Shown in pieces: positions 42,404 through 50,837 of a stretch of DNA of 64,000 nucleotides. The stretch covers positions 542,104-606,103 of the forward strand of contig JANXEI010000001.1 of NCBI GenBank assembly GCA_025058835.1, read 5' to 3'. Within the stretch, counting starts at the first letter, position 1. Each line of letters opens with the position of its first letter. This DNA comes from Acidilobaceae archaeon (lineage in GTDB: Archaea > Thermoproteota > Thermoprotei_A > Sulfolobales > Acidilobaceae). Both the position numbers and the translations under genes were made by a program. Below the pieces are notes generated by a model, which made no database searches, was not told where the DNA came from, and was given only the letters and a program-made list of their open reading frames with translations.

Positions 42404-43339
42404 ATGCTGGAGCCCCTCTGGCCCGAGCCCTGGATGATTATATCTGCGCTAGCCATAGCCCTCCTCCTCGACCTGATCTACCCGGAGCACCGCGGCGTAT
42501 GGCTGCTCGTCCACCCCGTCCGCACCTCTTACTTCATGGCCCTCCGGCTGGCTAAGCCCTATGGCAGCAGGGCCCTGGGGGCCGCAGTTTGGCTCGTCGT
42601 CATGGTCTCTCACCTCCTGCCAGCAGCGCTGCTCCTCTACCTCTCTTACCACCTCCACCCCCTCCTCTGGGCGCTCTCTGCCTCTGCTGTCCTCAAGTTC
42701 TCAGCCGCCCTCAGGCTGTTGCTGGACATATGCGAGGGGGCGAGGAGGGAGATGAGGAGGGGCAACCTGGAGGGGGCTAGAGGTTACGTCCAGATGATAG
42801 TGAGGAGGGACACGAAACTGCTGGGCGAGCCCCACCTCGCCTCTGCCTGCATAGAGAGCACTGCCGAGAGCCTGGTGGACGGCTTCACGTCCCCCCTCTT
42901 CTACTTCCTCCTCCTCGGCCCGCTGGGGGCTCTGGCGCAGAGGGTAGCCAACACCCTCGACGGCGCCGTAGGCTTCAAAACGCCCGAGTACGCCCGTGTA
43001 GGCTGGTTCTCTGCTAAGGCTGACACGCTCCTGAACTTCCTTCCAGCCCGGCTGACAGCGCTCCTGATAGCGCTCTCTGCTCCAGCAGGGGGAGGGAGCA
43101 CCCTGGGCGCTGTCAGGTGCTGGCTGTCAGATAGGGACCGCACGGAGAGCCTGAACGCAGGCCACCCCATGTCGGCAATGGCAGGAGCGCTCGGCGTCTG
43201 GCTGGAGAAGAAAGGCCACTACAAGATCAACGAGGGCGGCAGGCCGCCGGGAGCGGAGGACATAGCGAGGGCCCAAAAGATCACGCTGGTCTCTGCAGTC
43301 CTGGCTGTGGCGGCAGCTATATTTCTCCTGCTCTTGTGA
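42404..43339 (+). CDS. cbiB: CbiB: adenosylcobinamide-phosphate synthase
   Basis: Membrane protein of 311 residues that attaches aminopropanol phosphate to adenosylcobyric acid. Family motifs are present: LLLDLIYPEHRGVWLLVHPV at the N-terminus, RDTKLLGEPHLASACIEST at about 131-149 and AGHPMSAMAGALGVWLEK at about 246-263. ATG start. It is the last gene of the operon. With CbiZ activity from CbiS this set can re-amidate remodelled corrinoids; no corrin ring synthesis genes are seen, pointing to salvage in this locus. Confidence 0.92.
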   Translation: MLEPLWPEPWMIISALAIALLLDLIYPEHRGVWLLVHPVRTSYFMALRLAKPYGSRALGAAVWLVVMVSHLLPAALLLYLSYHLHPLLWALSASAVLKFSAALRLLLDICEGARREMRRGNLEGARGYVQMIVRRDTKLLGEPHLASACIESTAESLVDGFTSPLFYFLLLGPLGALAQRVANTLDGAVGFKTPEYARVGWFSAKADTLLNFLPARLTALLIALSAPAGGGSTLGAVRCWLSDRDRTESLNAGHPMSAMAGALGVWLEKKGHYKINEGGRPPGAEDIARAQKITLVSAVLAVAAAIFLLLL

Positions 43340-43410
43340 GCCCTGACCCTGCACGATCTACCGTAAAACCATTATACTCTACTAGATCATAACTCCCTTG
43401 GCGGGGGCAC

Positions 43411-43914
43411 ATGGGAGAACTGAGGAACTTGCGTTACGTTTTCGCAGTAGCAGCCCTAGCCCTCCTCACGTCAGTCCTGGTGCTCGGCTACTTTGATTAC
43501 CGGGACGTGACGAGCGTTAGGGTCAAGGAGCTGAGGGTCGTAGACCTCAACCTGATTGGGGTTATTCTTAGCCCCTCTCAGCTAGAGCTCATAGTGGAGC
43601 TCAAGCTTGAGAACCCCTCCCGCTACCTTCTCAAGGCCTCCCAGGTGAGCTTAACTCTTTACGTAGAGGGCTACCTCGTGGGCCAGTTTTCGGTGAGGGA
43701 CATCGAGGTCTCTCCCGGCGAGACTTCGCTGAGGCTTCCCCTTCGCGTCCCTGCGGCAAGCCTTGCGCTAGAGGTCCTTAGAGCCTTGTCGGAGAGGGGA
43801 GAGGCAGAGGTGAAGGTCTCTGCAACCGTTGAGTTGCCCGTCGTGATATTTGGCATTACCACTCCGTTGCTCCACTCAACGAAGCACGAGTCTGTGGGGA
43901 GGGTCACGGCATAG
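43411..43914 (+). CDS. LEA14/WHy-domain-like membrane-anchored protein
   Basis: A 167-residue protein with one N-terminal membrane helix (YVFAVAALALLTSVLVLGYF) followed by a domain with the pattern of the LEA type 2/WHy family: LELIVELKLENPSRYLLKAS at about 51-70 and the VGQFSVRDIEVSPGETSLRLP strands. Such proteins stabilise cell-surface or membrane components under stress; the exact role is unknown. ATG start with GGGGGCAC upstream; an ATTATAC box at about 43371-43378 could be the promoter. Confidence 0.65.
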   Translation: MGELRNLRYVFAVAALALLTSVLVLGYFDYRDVTSVRVKELRVVDLNLIGVILSPSQLELIVELKLENPSRYLLKASQVSLTLYVEGYLVGQFSVRDIEVSPGETSLRLPLRVPAASLALEVLRALSERGEAEVKVSATVELPVVIFGITTPLLHSTKHESVGRVTA

Positions 43915-43944
43915 CACAGGCATCAGCTCGCGAGCGGAAGGGAA

Positions 43945-44859
43945 TTGTGGTGTGAAGAGGCGCGGGAGCTGTTAGAGCACCTTATATCCAGCGAGGCGGA
44001 GGGCTGCGATTGCTCCCTCCTCTCAGGGGGAGTGGACACTAGCGTGATAGTTGCCCTGCACCCGCGGAGGGAGAGGCTCAGAGCAATAACGGTGGACCTG
44101 GGAGGGGAGGACGCAAGGTTTGCCGCGCTGGCCGCAAAGCTCCTGGGGCTCGGCGAGCACCTCGTGATCAAGCCTTCGATCGAGGAGTACTTGGAAGCTG
44201 TGGACTGGGTGCTTGTCAACTTCAAAACCATAGATCCCATAGAGGTTTCGTGCGATGTAGTCCACTACCTCTCCCTGAGGGCTGCCAAGGCCTCAGGATG
44301 CTCCTGCGTGCTCTCAGGAGATGGAGGGGACGAGCTCTTCGTGGGCTACACGTTCCTCTTCAAGAGGGCCCCGGAGGAGGTGCTGGAGTGGGTGAGGGAG
44401 AGGGCAGAGAGCTCCCGGCTCCCTACTGTCGAGGTGGGGGAGAGGCTCGACATCGAGGTGAGGACGCCTCTGTATACGGAGGGCACAAAGAGGGTAGCGC
44501 TGGGCCTCCCAGTTCATTGCCTCACTGACGGCAGGCAGGGGAAGCTCGTCCTGAGGGAGGTGCTCAGGCGAAGGGGGCTGGAGGAGCTGGCCCGCAGGCC
44601 GAAGGCCCCAGTGAACGTAGGCTCCGGCTCCATGGAGGTGCTGAAGTCGCTGGTTGCAGGAGCTAGCGGTGAGGGGCTCGACTTCGCCCCGCCCAGCAGG
44701 GCTCATGCTTGGCTCGCCCGCAGGCTCTCCTCACTGACAGAGCTCCCTCCCAGGACAGGGGGGTGCCCCGTCTGCGGGAGAGCCGTGAGGAGGAATTACT
44801 GCACCTTCTGTGGAGCTTATGTGAAAGGAGGAAGGGTCTTGCTACACTACTCAGACTAG
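43945..44859 (+). CDS. Asparagine-synthase-like PP-loop protein with C-terminal zinc ribbon
   Basis: A 304-residue protein consisting of the synthetase half of asparagine synthase B with no glutaminase domain. The PP-loop LSGGVDTS is at about residues 26-33 and LSGDGGDELFVGY at about 123-135 matches AsnB. After about residue 265 comes a zinc ribbon, CPVC then CTFC, at about 274-289, which AsnB lacks. It may be an ammonia-using amidotransferase or an RNA/protein modification enzyme, as zinc ribbons occur in PP-loop tRNA thiolases. TTG start. The 3' end overlaps the convergent peptidase gene by nine bases. Confidence 0.72.
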   Translation: MWCEEARELLEHLISSEAEGCDCSLLSGGVDTSVIVALHPRRERLRAITVDLGGEDARFAALAAKLLGLGEHLVIKPSIEEYLEAVDWVLVNFKTIDPIEVSCDVVHYLSLRAAKASGCSCVLSGDGGDELFVGYTFLFKRAPEEVLEWVRERAESSRLPTVEVGERLDIEVRTPLYTEGTKRVALGLPVHCLTDGRQGKLVLREVLRRRGLEELARRPKAPVNVGSGSMEVLKSLVAGASGEGLDFAPPSRAHAWLARRLSSLTELPPRTGGCPVCGRAVRRNYCTFCGAYVKGGRVLLHYSD

Positions 44860-45963
44860 GAGCCTTGCCATGCTAGTGAGCACCCTCCTCCCTCTGCTCG
44901 TGATCAGCACCAAGTCCTCCACCCTGACGCCGTGGAGGCCTGGCAAGTAGAAGCCGGGCTCGACCGTGACTACCATGCCCTTCTCAAGAACGGTCCTAGA
45001 GCCTGGCCTCAGGTAGGGCTCCTCGTGGATCTCCACGCCAACCCCATGGCCTAGCCCGTGGTTGAAGTACTGCGCCAGCCCCCTCTTCTCCAGCACCAGC
45101 CTTGCCTCCTTGTCCGGCTCCCAGGCCTCCGCTCCTGGCGAGATCCTGTCTATGGCTGCCTGCTGAGCCTCTATCACGATCTCGATCCTCTGGGCGAACT
45201 CCCTATCGTTCCCTCCCCACCAGAGCGTTCTCGTGAGGTCGCTGAAGTAGCCGTTCTTCACAGAGCCGAGGTCTATGAGCACGGGACCTGGGAGCGTGAG
45301 CCTGAGCTCCTCTGGAGCATGATGGGGCAGGGCAGTGTTCTGGTAAAAGGCGACTATGGTGGGAAAGGCCTCGTCCCATGCTCCCAACTTCCTCATAAAC
45401 ATGTTTGCAGCTCCTGCTAGCTCTAGCTCTGAGACCCCTTCCCTGAGGGCCTCTACTAGCTTCCTCATCGCCTCCTCTGCCACGCGAAGGGAGCCCTCTA
45501 TGAGCTCCACCTCCCAGTCCTCCTTTATACTCCTGCGCTTGTAGATATACTCGCTCACGTCCTCTGCCCCGAGCCTCTGCTCGAGGGCCCTCACTGTGCT
45601 GCCAGCTCCCCAGGAAGCATCCAGGCCCACCTTGCCGGGGCACCTCTCCACCACCTTCGCTATTGCCTCCACCAGAGTCCCTGGGACGAGGTCCCTCTCT
45701 GGCACCCCTCCTCTCAGCACCTCCTCCCCTCCCCTTGTGAAGGCCTTTACCTCCACCTCCTTTGGCACCTTAGCGATTGCTCTGAAGTAGTCGAGGAGGG
45801 GGACTAGCATGACGTCGCCGCAGCTCTCCGAGACCACGAGGGCTCCTGCAGGCTCCCTGAGGCCTGTTGCATATGTGATGTTTGCCTTCCCCAAGAGGAT
45901 GAGGTTGGAGAGTCCCCTCTGCTGCGCCACCTCTCTCAGCTTCCTCAGGTTCCTCTCGAACAA
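44851..45963 (-). CDS. M24-family Xaa-Pro aminopeptidase
   Basis: A 370-residue pita-bread metallopeptidase. Creatinase-like N-terminal domain to about 125; catalytic domain with IDLGSVKNGYFSDLTRT at about 231-247 (two metal aspartates), NHGLGHGVGVEIHEEP at about 299-314 (His) and VVTVEPGFYLPG at about 327-338 (Glu). It cleaves N-terminal residues before proline in small peptides. Start is TTG, directly abutting the L37e stop upstream on the same strand, so it likely belongs to the Lsm-L37e transcript. Confidence 0.9.
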   Translation of the reverse strand: MFERNLRKLREVAQQRGLSNLILLGKANITYATGLREPAGALVVSESCGDVMLVPLLDYFRAIAKVPKEVEVKAFTRGGEEVLRGGVPERDLVPGTLVEAIAKVVERCPGKVGLDASWGAGSTVRALEQRLGAEDVSEYIYKRRSIKEDWEVELIEGSLRVAEEAMRKLVEALREGVSELELAGAANMFMRKLGAWDEAFPTIVAFYQNTALPHHAPEELRLTLPGPVLIDLGSVKNGYFSDLTRTLWWGGNDREFAQRIEIVIEAQQAAIDRISPGAEAWEPDKEARLVLEKRGLAQYFNHGLGHGVGVEIHEEPYLRPGSRTVLEKGMVVTVEPGFYLPGLHGVRVEDLVLITSRGRRVLTSMARLLV

Positions 45964-46149
45964 TTACACCACCCTAATCCTGTTCACCTTCTTGTTCTGC
46001 CAGCTGTACCTCCTGATCCTTGCGCTCCTCCCGAAGCCGCAGGCAGCACAGTATCCTTTAGCAACGTTGAAGGCTCTCCTCCCGCACCTCCGGCAGACTA
46101 TGTGGGTCTTGCTCCTCCCCCGCTTCCCCATAGACGCGGTGCCCTTCAC
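45964..46149 (-). CDS. rpl37e: Ribosomal protein L37e (eL37)
   Basis: A zinc-binding large-subunit protein of 61 residues from the GTG at 46149. The family start [15 protein letters not shown] and the two zinc knuckles CRRC and CAAC (with [13 protein letters not shown]) are intact. The frame opens three codons earlier, but 46149 gives the normal N-terminus. It follows the Lsm gene by five bases, a pairing conserved in archaea. Confidence 0.94.
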   Translation of the reverse strand: MKGTASMGKRGRSKTHIVCRRCGRRAFNVAKGYCAACGFGRSARIRRYSWQNKKVNRIRVV

Positions 46150-46154
46150 TGCTC

Positions 46155-46388
46155 TCACCTAGGAGCTGGGCTCACCACTACCACGTTGTCCCCTCTGACT
46201 AGCACTAGGCCGAGCGCCCTGTTGCCCTCAGGCCCTACCTCCTCTGCGCTCTCTAAGATAAGGTTCAGGTGTTGATCGAAGCTCCTCAGAGTGCCTTTTA
46301 TGCCCCTCCCTCCTTTCAGCTTTATGAGCACGCTGTTCCCTACGTAACTCTTCAGCTCCTTGAACGTGCTCGGACTTAGCTCGCTCAT
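46155..46388 (-). CDS. Sm-like archaeal protein (Lsm)
   Basis: A 77-residue Sm fold protein that forms a ring binding U-rich RNA. Sm1 motif: [20 protein letters not shown] with FDQHLNLIL, and Sm2 motif: [16 protein letters not shown] near the C-terminus. ATG 46388 is preferred over ATG 46406 because the TATA box at 46418-46426 predicts transcription starting near 46396, and a GGGAGGCGGAGC tract lies just before 46388. Confidence 0.92.
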   Translation of the reverse strand: MSELSPSTFKELKSYVGNSVLIKLKGGRGIKGTLRSFDQHLNLILESAEEVGPEGNRALGLVLVRGDNVVVVSPAPR

Positions 46389-46417
46389 CCTTGCTCCGCC
46401 TCCCATAAAGTTCTGGG

Positions 46418-46426
46418 ATTTATATG
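46418..46426 (-). promoter_or_regulatory. TATA box for the Lsm-L37e transcript
   Basis: CATATAAAT on the minus strand, about 26 bases before the predicted transcription start near 46396 and 34 bases before the chosen Lsm start. Confidence 0.65.
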
Positions 46427-46433
46427 TGTTCCC

Positions 46434-47933
46434 TTACCTTGCTGCGAAGTACTCAGGATAGTATTGGGACAGCGCCCTCTCTATGCTAAGCCGAGGCGAG
46501 GCCTCGTAGGCCCTGTAGGAGATCTGGAAGTAGCGCTCCTTGTCGTTCTCGAAGACGTCGGCTATCTCCAGCAGCTTCCTCACCATCTCCGCGTACTCCT
46601 GCTCATCTATCTCCCTCGCCCTCTCGTCGTTCTCTATGTCTAGGAACTCGTCCACCTCCCTCCCAAAAAGCCAGCCGTTGACGCCGTCTTCGATGAACTC
46701 TACGCTCGCCCCGTCCCTTGAGGAGAGCACGGGCACCCCGTTAGCCATTGCCTTCATCTGGCTCGTGCCGCTCGCCTCCCACCCTGGAAAGGGGGTGAAG
46801 AGGAGGAGATCGGAGCCTGAGATGAAGTAGAAAGCTATGTTCCTATCGTAGGTGGCATGGAAGTAAACGTTCTCCCTCTGCTTCGCGATCGCTGCCAGCC
46901 TCTCTGCCATCTCTCTCCCGTAGCCGTCCTCTGCATGGGGCTTGCCTGCTACCAGCAGGAAGAACCTGTCCCTTAGGTCTCTCTCCTCCACCAGCCTCTC
47001 GAGGAAATAGGGCCTCTTGTACCTCACCATCCTCCTTACCCAGGCCACGAGGAGCCTCCCTCCCACTCTCTTCGCTGGAGCCGTCGACACTGCAGAGATC
47101 ATGGAGCTGAGCTGCTCCTTGAGCCCTGCCCTTACCTTGGCAAGCTCCTCCGGCGAGCTCGCCTGGACCCTCTGCCAGCTAGCCAGGTCCACTCCGTTAG
47201 TCACATAAGATATCTTGTGGACGTACTTTGGGAACATCTTCCGCGTCAGCTTTGCATGGAGCTTGGAGACTGCGAAGACCTGCTCTACCTCCTCCATGGC
47301 AGCCTCTGTCATGGTCCTCACGCTCGGTAGGCTTACGTCGAGGAGGTCCTCTCCCTCCTCCTTGCAGAGCCTCGGGTGACCCCAGGGGCCTGGGGTGTGC
47401 GTTACGAACCTCCTCCTCCCTTTTATGAGGTAGGGAGCGAGGGCCAGGTGAGCCTCCTGCACGTCCACGACTTCCACGCGCTCTAGGTGCTTCACTATCT
47501 CTGCAGATACGGCTGCTGCAGTTGCATAGTAGGTGCACTCGTCGCTGCGGTGCCGGTAGAGGTATTTGAACAAGTTTACCACATGTGAGGGTCGAGTGAT
47601 CCGGTAAAGGTAGGCCTTGGCAGTGCCGTGAGAGTACTCGTAAACGTCTGCCTCAGCTATGAGCCTCCCCCTCCTCCCCTTGACGGTGAGGCTCTTGACG
47701 TGTCGGAGGCTGGCGAGGAAATCGATGCTGTGCCTATGCCTCACCTCCACAAGACGGGAGCCGTCAGCAAGGTTATAGTCTACGTAGCCTCGCGGGTAGA
47801 ACGGGGCTATGAGCACATACGGCAACCCTAGGCGGCCGGCAGCATAGAACTTGTCTGCCTCCAAGACCCCCAGGCCCCCGGCGTAGTTAGCAGAGCCCTT
47901 GAGGGCAACTTCCATGGCGAGGCTCACTATCAT
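46434..47933 (-). CDS. GT-B alpha-glucan phosphorylase/glycogen synthase-like enzyme
   Basis: About 499 residues of GT-B fold from the ATG at 47933. The N-terminus ALKGSANYAGGLGVLEADK matches short crenarchaeal glucan enzymes, HTPGPWGHP lies mid-protein, and the C-terminal donor site EASGTSQMKAMANGVPVLSS resembles the phosphorylase pattern EASGTSxMK. It could be an alpha-glucan phosphorylase or a GT5-type glycogen synthase; I cannot decide from sequence. The 48014 start in the same frame would overlap the flippase gene and lacks homology, so 47933 is used. Confidence 0.75.
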   Translation of the reverse strand: MIVSLAMEVALKGSANYAGGLGVLEADKFYAAGRLGLPYVLIAPFYPRGYVDYNLADGSRLVEVRHRHSIDFLASLRHVKSLTVKGRRGRLIAEADVYEYSHGTAKAYLYRITRPSHVVNLFKYLYRHRSDECTYYATAAAVSAEIVKHLERVEVVDVQEAHLALAPYLIKGRRRFVTHTPGPWGHPRLCKEEGEDLLDVSLPSVRTMTEAAMEEVEQVFAVSKLHAKLTRKMFPKYVHKISYVTNGVDLASWQRVQASSPEELAKVRAGLKEQLSSMISAVSTAPAKRVGGRLLVAWVRRMVRYKRPYFLERLVEERDLRDRFFLLVAGKPHAEDGYGREMAERLAAIAKQRENVYFHATYDRNIAFYFISGSDLLLFTPFPGWEASGTSQMKAMANGVPVLSSRDGASVEFIEDGVNGWLFGREVDEFLDIENDERAREIDEQEYAEMVRKLLEIADVFENDKERYFQISYRAYEASPRLSIERALSQYYPEYFAAR

Positions 47934-47965
47934 TTCGCTGCCCTGATGGATAGGCTCAGCCGCTC

Positions 47966-49462
47966 TTAAGAGCCGCCCTCCTCCTCTAGCCCCCAGACCT
48001 TCGAGGCTATCCATATGTCCACAGAGGTGAGAAGGGAGAGGAAAGGTCCGATGAGCCAGATCCGAGAAAGGGCTCTGTCGAGCCCCCTCAGCGCCCCCTC
48101 TCCCACCAGGACCGGGACAGTGAGGGAGAGGACCAAAGCGTAGAAGGAGGCTGCAAGAGCCCAGCTCAGGGGTCCGTCGAGCAAGAAAAGGAAGGGCATG
48201 GAGGCCGTAAAGGAGAGGAGGGAAGGGGACATCGCCCTTAGGTTGTCCTCTATGCCCGCTGATATGTCTGCAGCACGGAGCATGTAAAGGGTAGACAGAG
48301 CGCCGCTCAGAATGCCCGCGACCACGAAGCCGAGGGCCCCTGCAGAGTAGGTAAGGCCGAGGTAAAGGGGAGCACCGATCAGGTTCTGGACGATGGACGC
48401 CCTCAGGATAACTGTGCTCTTGCCAATAGAGGCAAAGTAGGAGTGCCAGAGGAGGGAGCCCAAGGGCGTGAGAAGGTATCCCAGCAGGTAGGCGGAGAGG
48501 AAGAGGGGAGCCAGCTGGTACTTCTCCCCATAGAGAAGTTTAACGGCAGGCTCAGAGAGGAGCACTAGGCCGAGGGAGAGGGAGGGGAGGAGGAGGGAGG
48601 TGAGCCTCAGAACGTTCCTCACTGCTCTCTCCCTCTCCTGCGAAGCGAGGGAGGGGAGCACAGAGAGCACGCTTGCGGAGAGGGCGCCTCCTAGGGCGTT
48701 GAGAGGAGCAAGGAAGTTGTAGGCAACGCTGAGGTTACCCACTTCTTCGTTGGAGGAGACGCTCGCCATGAAGGCATAGTATATCTGACCAAGGGGCGCG
48801 CCTATGAGGGAGGGGAGGTAGAGAGGAATGCTGTAGGCGAACAACTCTCTCAGGGCAGGCGGAGAGAAGCGGAGGCTCCTGAGGAGCAGCAGTGCCCGCC
48901 CAAAGGTAGACAGGTGGACCAGGAGACCCGAGATCACGTGGGCGAGAAGGGCTCCAAGCACTCCGTAACCGCTCAGGACCAGTGCTATTGCTAGCGTGAC
49001 TTTCAGCGTGGTGAAGAGCACGCCCGCTAGAACGCTTTCCCCATATCTCCCCATCCCCACCAAGATGTAGTTCGCAGTGCTGAACAGCAGGTGGGTTGTG
49101 GTGAAAATGGAGAGCAGCCTCACTGCCTCCGTCAGCTCTGGCCTTCCTATGAGCGCGACGAAGAGGGGGGCTAGGAGGAAGTTCGCCAAGCCTCCCAGCA
49201 GGGCAATGAGGGTCCTGAGAGCTAAGGCAGTGCCGACGACATCTGACCTCCCCAGGGATGTGTAGCGCACTAGGGCAGCGGTGAGCCCCAAGTCCAACAG
49301 GACGAAGAGGAGGTTGGGCAATATCATGGCTATGGTGACGAGTCCATACTGAGCCGGCCCCAGCTCTCTCGCTACGACAATGCTCCCTAGAGCAGAGAGG
49401 AAGAGGGAGAGGAGAGAACCGAAGGTGAGGAGGGCCGCCCCTTTTGCTATCCTTTCTCCCAA
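47966..49462 (-). CDS. Polysaccharide-type flippase (MATE/MOP superfamily)
   Basis: A 498-residue protein with about fourteen membrane segments. The N-terminal GAALLTFGSLLSLFLSALGS and ARELGPAQYGLVTIAMILPN segments are the common signature of Wzx-type lipid-linked oligosaccharide flippases. It likely moves a lipid-linked glycan for S-layer or surface glycosylation. Start ATG, directly after rpiB on the same strand, and close to the GT-B gene. Alternative: a general MATE-like exporter. Confidence 0.8.
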   Translation of the reverse strand: MGERIAKGAALLTFGSLLSLFLSALGSIVVARELGPAQYGLVTIAMILPNLLFVLLDLGLTAALVRYTSLGRSDVVGTALALRTLIALLGGLANFLLAPLFVALIGRPELTEAVRLLSIFTTTHLLFSTANYILVGMGRYGESVLAGVLFTTLKVTLAIALVLSGYGVLGALLAHVISGLLVHLSTFGRALLLLRSLRFSPPALRELFAYSIPLYLPSLIGAPLGQIYYAFMASVSSNEEVGNLSVAYNFLAPLNALGGALSASVLSVLPSLASQERERAVRNVLRLTSLLLPSLSLGLVLLSEPAVKLLYGEKYQLAPLFLSAYLLGYLLTPLGSLLWHSYFASIGKSTVILRASIVQNLIGAPLYLGLTYSAGALGFVVAGILSGALSTLYMLRAADISAGIEDNLRAMSPSLLSFTASMPFLFLLDGPLSWALAASFYALVLSLTVPVLVGEGALRGLDRALSRIWLIGPFLSLLTSVDIWIASKVWGLEEEGGS

Positions 49463-49915
49463 CTATCTCCCCATGTCATAGCTCTTCAGGAACTCTATGT
49501 TTTCCTTTTCAGTAGGGTCTATGCCCTCCGCGGAGATCCAAGCCTCCAAGATCTCCTTTGCTACTACCTCTGAGACGAGCCTGCCGCTCATGGCTAGCAC
49601 GTTCGCATCGTTCCAGAGCCTTGCCCCCCTCGCAGTTGCTGCATCGTTAGAGAGGGCAGCTCTGATGCCCTTCACCTTGTTCGCCGCAATAGAGACGCCC
49701 GTGCCCGTATAGCACACCACGACGCCCCAGTCAACCTCCCCCCTCGCCACCATCTCTGCCGCTTCTATCGCCACCTTGGCCCAGGGCTCTGGCCTCCCGC
49801 TCTTAGCTGATCCTAGGGGCACCACCTCGTAACCCCTGTTCCTGAGGAACTCGAGGGCTACCCTCACCGCAGGGTATACGTCATCTGCCGCCACCACTAC
49901 CTTCTTGCCTAGCAA
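49463..49915 (-). CDS. rpiB: Ribose-5-phosphate isomerase B-family protein
   Basis: A 150-residue RpiB/LacAB sugar-phosphate isomerase. The catalytic region CYTGTGVSIAANKVKGIRAA at about 69-88 and NDAATARGARLWNDANVLAMS at about 90-110 match the family (active-site cysteine and the ANK motif). It interconverts ribose- and ribulose-5-phosphate. TTG start. The downstream flippase gene follows with no gap. Archaea usually use RpiA, so a B-type enzyme is somewhat notable. Confidence 0.85.
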   Translation of the reverse strand: MLGKKVVVAADDVYPAVRVALEFLRNRGYEVVPLGSAKSGRPEPWAKVAIEAAEMVARGEVDWGVVVCYTGTGVSIAANKVKGIRAALSNDAATARGARLWNDANVLAMSGRLVSEVVAKEILEAWISAEGIDPTEKENIEFLKSYDMGR

Positions 49916-49955
49916 AACTCTCTCCCCGCTCGCAGGGAAGGAGGAGCCTAAAAGT

Positions 49956-50837
49956 TCAGCGAAGGGCTAGGGCCCTGAGGGCTAAGGAGAGCGTCAAGAG
50001 AAGGTCCGCCATCCTGCAGCCCTTTACGTTGTTCGAGAGAGCCCCCTCGAGCTCTCCTCTCCTCAGCCCTCGGAGGGCGAGCAGCAAGTAGAACGTAGGG
50101 AGGAGGGCGAGGAGAGCAAAGGGGCTAGCGATGCCGATGGCTGTCGAGCCAGTAATCAGTAAGGCGTAGAGGAAGATCATAAACATGTAGACCTCGTGGT
50201 GCTTTTCCCAGAACATGGGGAGCGTCCTCCTCCCGACGCTCCGGTCCTCTTGGAGATCGGCAACGTAGTTCGCGTATAGGACGAGCGCCGACAGCACTCC
50301 ATATGCTAGCCCCAGCGGAACCGCCTGGAGCGGTACCGTTCCCTGCACGGAGAGAGAGCTCCCGAGAAAGACGAGCAGCCCCTTTACAATTACGGAGACC
50401 TCCCCCAGCCCTATCTTTACGAACAAGAGATTGTACCCCAGTATTATGGCGCCCCCGCCTCCGGCAAAGAGGAGGATGAGGGGACCCCTGAAGAGGGCTA
50501 ACAGCAGGCCTATGGAGAAAGCTGTGAGGAAGGTGAGTAGGAAGGCGAGAAGGGCCTCTCTCGGGGAGAGGAGGCCGTCTACTAGCACCTTAGAGCCTCC
50601 GCTGAAGGGCCTGCGCTTCGTTTTTCCATCAAGACCGCTCTTGAAGTCAACGTACTCGTTCAGGGCGTTGACTGAAAAGTGGGCCAACCCTATGCCTGCG
50701 AGCGTCAGGAGGAGCAGGGGGACCTCCGCTGCCTGGGGAAGACCTTCGTACAGCGCGCCGCCGAGGGAGGCAGATAGGGAGCTGACGGCAGTTCTCGGCC
50801 TAAAGAGGCGCCAGTATGCTGCCAGCTTAGATGCCAT
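49956..50837 (-). CDS. UbiA-family prenyltransferase (MenA-like)
   Basis: A 293-residue membrane prenyltransferase with about nine helices. First aspartate motif NALNEYVDFKSGLDGKTKRR at about 60-79 (NxxxDxxxD) and second NYVADLQEDRSVGRRTLP at about 185-202 are intact. The pattern is closest to MenA-type enzymes that put a prenyl chain on dihydroxynaphthoate, though archaeal lipid or heme prenyltransferases share it. ATG start; it overlaps the UbiD gene by 11 bases, so both are made from one transcript. Confidence 0.85.
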   Translation of the reverse strand: MASKLAAYWRLFRPRTAVSSLSASLGGALYEGLPQAAEVPLLLLTLAGIGLAHFSVNALNEYVDFKSGLDGKTKRRPFSGGSKVLVDGLLSPREALLAFLLTFLTAFSIGLLLALFRGPLILLFAGGGGAIILGYNLLFVKIGLGEVSVIVKGLLVFLGSSLSVQGTVPLQAVPLGLAYGVLSALVLYANYVADLQEDRSVGRRTLPMFWEKHHEVYMFMIFLYALLITGSTAIGIASPFALLALLPTFYLLLALRGLRRGELEGALSNNVKGCRMADLLLTLSLALRALALR

